7,969 nt of DNA from Bacteroidales bacterium. Its GTDB lineage: Bacteria; Bacteroidota; Bacteroidia; Bacteroidales; P3. Shown here one piece after another: positions 6,285 through 7,969 of the stretch. Position 1 is the first letter of the stretch; every line of letters starts with the position of its first letter. Below the pieces are notes generated by a model. The model ran no database searches and was not told the DNA's origin. It worked only from the letters and a program-made list of their open reading frames with translations. The DNA is taken from contig JAFWBF010000140.1 of NCBI GenBank assembly GCA_017507285.1, forward strand, positions 1-7,969, read 5' to 3'. The translations under genes were made by a program, and so were the position numbers.

Positions 6285-7952
6285 ATGAAGAGATTATTTT
6301 TGCTGTTGCTGGTAGTGGCTGTAACCATAGATCTACAAGCCCAAAACCTTGGCGGAGGACAAGTAACCGGCAACTTCCAAATAGATGCACAACTATCGCG
6401 TCAGGATTCGTCCATAGGCGCCGAAGATGTACCACAAAAGTTACTATCAAATGTATTTGCCAACCTTCTATACACCAATGGTGGTTTCTCGGCAGGTATA
6501 CGCTTCGAGTCGTACCTCGACCCCCTACTAGGATTCAACTCGCAATATAAGGGTGCCGGTATTGCCAACAAATTTATGAGCTATCAAGGTGATATGTTTG
6601 AAATAACTGCCGGAAACTTCTACGAACAATATGGTAGCGGACTTATATTCCGCTCGTACGAAGATCGCAACCTTGGCCTCGACAATGCAATGATGGGTGT
6701 AAATGTAAAAATACGTCCAATGGACGGCATCATCATCAAAACAATGGTGGGAAAACAACGATACTATTGGGACTATGGCAAAGGTTTGGTAAGAGGTATT
6801 GATGGTGAATTTTCTTTAAACTCCATCATAAAGAAGTTCGAAGAGAGCAAGACTCGCATAACCTTAGGTGCAGGTTTTGTGAGCAAGTACGAAGAAGACC
6901 AAACAATATTGGCCCCTATCGATGGATTCAAACTAAACCTCCCTCTCAATGTAGGTGCCGGATCTTTCAGAATGGACTTGGCTCATGGCAATTGGGGATT
7001 GCAAGCAGAGTATGCAATCAAAAGTCAAGACCCTAATGTGCTAAACAACTATATCTATAAAGGTGGCAACGCCTTGTTTGTATCGGCATCTTATTCTCAG
7101 AAAGGATTGGGAATAAACCTACAAGCCAAACGAATAGACAATATGGGATTCAAGTCGGAACGCTCGTTGGCCGGCGAAATGCTTTACATCAACTATATTC
7201 CTGCTATGAGCAAACAACACACCTATGCCCTTATGGCCCTATACCCAGCCATCACTCAAGTAAATGGCGAGATGGGCATACAAGCCGACGTTACCTATTC
7301 AATAAAGAAAGGCTCTTTCCTTGGCGGCAAATACGGTACTACAATCAAGATGAACTACTCGCAGATAATGTCAATAGACAAGCAGCCATTGGAAGGGTAT
7401 ACCTCAATAGATGAGATGGGTACAAACGGATATACTTCCGACGTTTTCAAGGTTGGCAATGAACTTTACTACCAAGACTTCAATGTAGAGATAAGCAAAA
7501 AACTGTCTAAAAAATCAAAACTTGCCCTTACCTACGCCTATATAGCTTTCAACCCAATAATGGAAAACGAGCATGGCGATATACATTACAACAATGTAGT
7601 GGTGGCCGACTACACATACAAAGTAAACTCTAAGAATGTGTTGCGTGGCGAACTTCAATGGCTTAAGAGCAATATCAAATACTTCGACGAAGACAAACGC
7701 AGTGGCGATTGGCTGATGGCATTGGTGGAATGGAACTTCACTTCGGCGTTCTTCCTTTCGCTTTCCGACCAATACAATTACAATGGTAGCAAAGAACACT
7801 ACTACAACGTATCGGTAGGATACACCCACAATACTACTCGCCTACAGATAGGTTATGGCAAACAACGCAAAGGTTTGTTGTGTATAGGCGGTGTTTGTCG
7901 CGAAGTGCCGGCCAGCAATGGCTTGATGATTTCACTTACTAGCAGTTTTTAA
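6285..7952 (+). CDS. DUF6029-like probable outer-membrane beta-barrel protein
   Basis: A 555-residue exported protein that I recognise only as resembling the Bacteroidota DUF6029 family, which has no established function. Residues 1-19 are a signal peptide (MKRLFLLLLVV..., cleavage QA|Q). The mature protein is rich in alternating polar and hydrophobic strands with many Tyr, Gly and Asn, such as GGFSAGIRFESYLD, FEITAGNFYEQYG, KLALTYAYIAF and VSVGYTHNTTRLQIGYG. It ends in LTSSF, with the terminal Phe typical of BAM-assembled outer-membrane barrels. The only cysteines are C533 and C538 in CIGGVC, between what look like the last two strands. The TlpA-like gene just upstream could control that pair. 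An outer-membrane location is inference from composition and the C-terminus. The gene is complete; only 17 bases follow its stop, too few to show a terminator. Confidence 0.85.
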   Translation: MKRLFLLLLVVAVTIDLQAQNLGGGQVTGNFQIDAQLSRQDSSIGAEDVPQKLLSNVFANLLYTNGGFSAGIRFESYLDPLLGFNSQYKGAGIANKFMSYQGDMFEITAGNFYEQYGSGLIFRSYEDRNLGLDNAMMGVNVKIRPMDGIIIKTMVGKQRYYWDYGKGLVRGIDGEFSLNSIIKKFEESKTRITLGAGFVSKYEEDQTILAPIDGFKLNLPLNVGAGSFRMDLAHGNWGLQAEYAIKSQDPNVLNNYIYKGGNALFVSASYSQKGLGINLQAKRIDNMGFKSERSLAGEMLYINYIPAMSKQHTYALMALYPAITQVNGEMGIQADVTYSIKKGSFLGGKYGTTIKMNYSQIMSIDKQPLEGYTSIDEMGTNGYTSDVFKVGNELYYQDFNVEISKKLSKKSKLALTYAYIAFNPIMENEHGDIHYNNVVVADYTYKVNSKNVLRGELQWLKSNIKYFDEDKRSGDWLMALVEWNFTSAFFLSLSDQYNYNGSKEHYYNVSVGYTHNTTRLQIGYGKQRKGLLCIGGVCREVPASNGLMISLTSSF

Positions 7953-7969
7953 TAAACCAAACATATTGA

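Noticed and set aside
7953..7969. Possible terminator or next gene after the beta-barrel gene
   Set aside because: Only 17 bases remain in the window and they show no hairpin, T tract or start codon that could be supported.

Overview
The window looks like ordinary chromosomal DNA from a Bacteroidota species, most likely Bacteroidales. The signs are AT-rich DNA, exported proteins whose predicted signal peptides end in Ala followed by Gln, a large secreted protein with a gliding-motility type (type B) T9SS C-terminal domain, a Bacteroidota-style -7 box (TATATTTG), and start codons that mostly lack a Shine-Dalgarno sequence. The genus cannot be fixed from this sequence. I see no mobile element, CRISPR array, tRNA or rRNA.

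Layout: everything is on the + strand. Positions 3-86 probably hold the 3' end of an upstream gene. A very strong ribosome binding site (93-98) then leads into a 1015-residue secreted, cysteine-rich, multidomain surface protein (107-3154) with a CUB-like domain, PKD repeats, a P-domain-like region and a type B T9SS sorting domain. A strong intrinsic terminator (3178-3218) closes that unit. Directly behind it a Bacteroidota-type promoter (-7 box at 3253-3260) starts a second unit of four tightly spaced genes. These are a PurF-like phosphoribosyltransferase (3313-4719), a long-chain polyprenyl diphosphate synthase (4729-5703), a periplasmic TlpA-like thioredoxin (5738-6268) and a DUF6029-like probable outer-membrane beta-barrel (6285-7952). 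The gaps between them are 9, 34 and 16 bases, so co-transcription is likely.

How the genes fit together: the first unit makes a cell-surface or secreted adhesin-like product that needs a type IX secretion system, which is not encoded here. In the second unit the first two genes are cytoplasmic enzymes of phosphoribosyl and isoprenoid metabolism. The last two are exported, and the thioredoxin may act on the single cysteine pair of its barrel neighbour. The most unusual item is the PurF-like protein: the residue that should be the catalytic N-terminal cysteine of the glutaminase is glycine and other glutaminase residues also look lost, while the PRPP-binding loop and four candidate iron-sulfur cysteines remain. 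I did not find a clear new defence or mobile system; the observations below are mostly functional puzzles in recognisable families.
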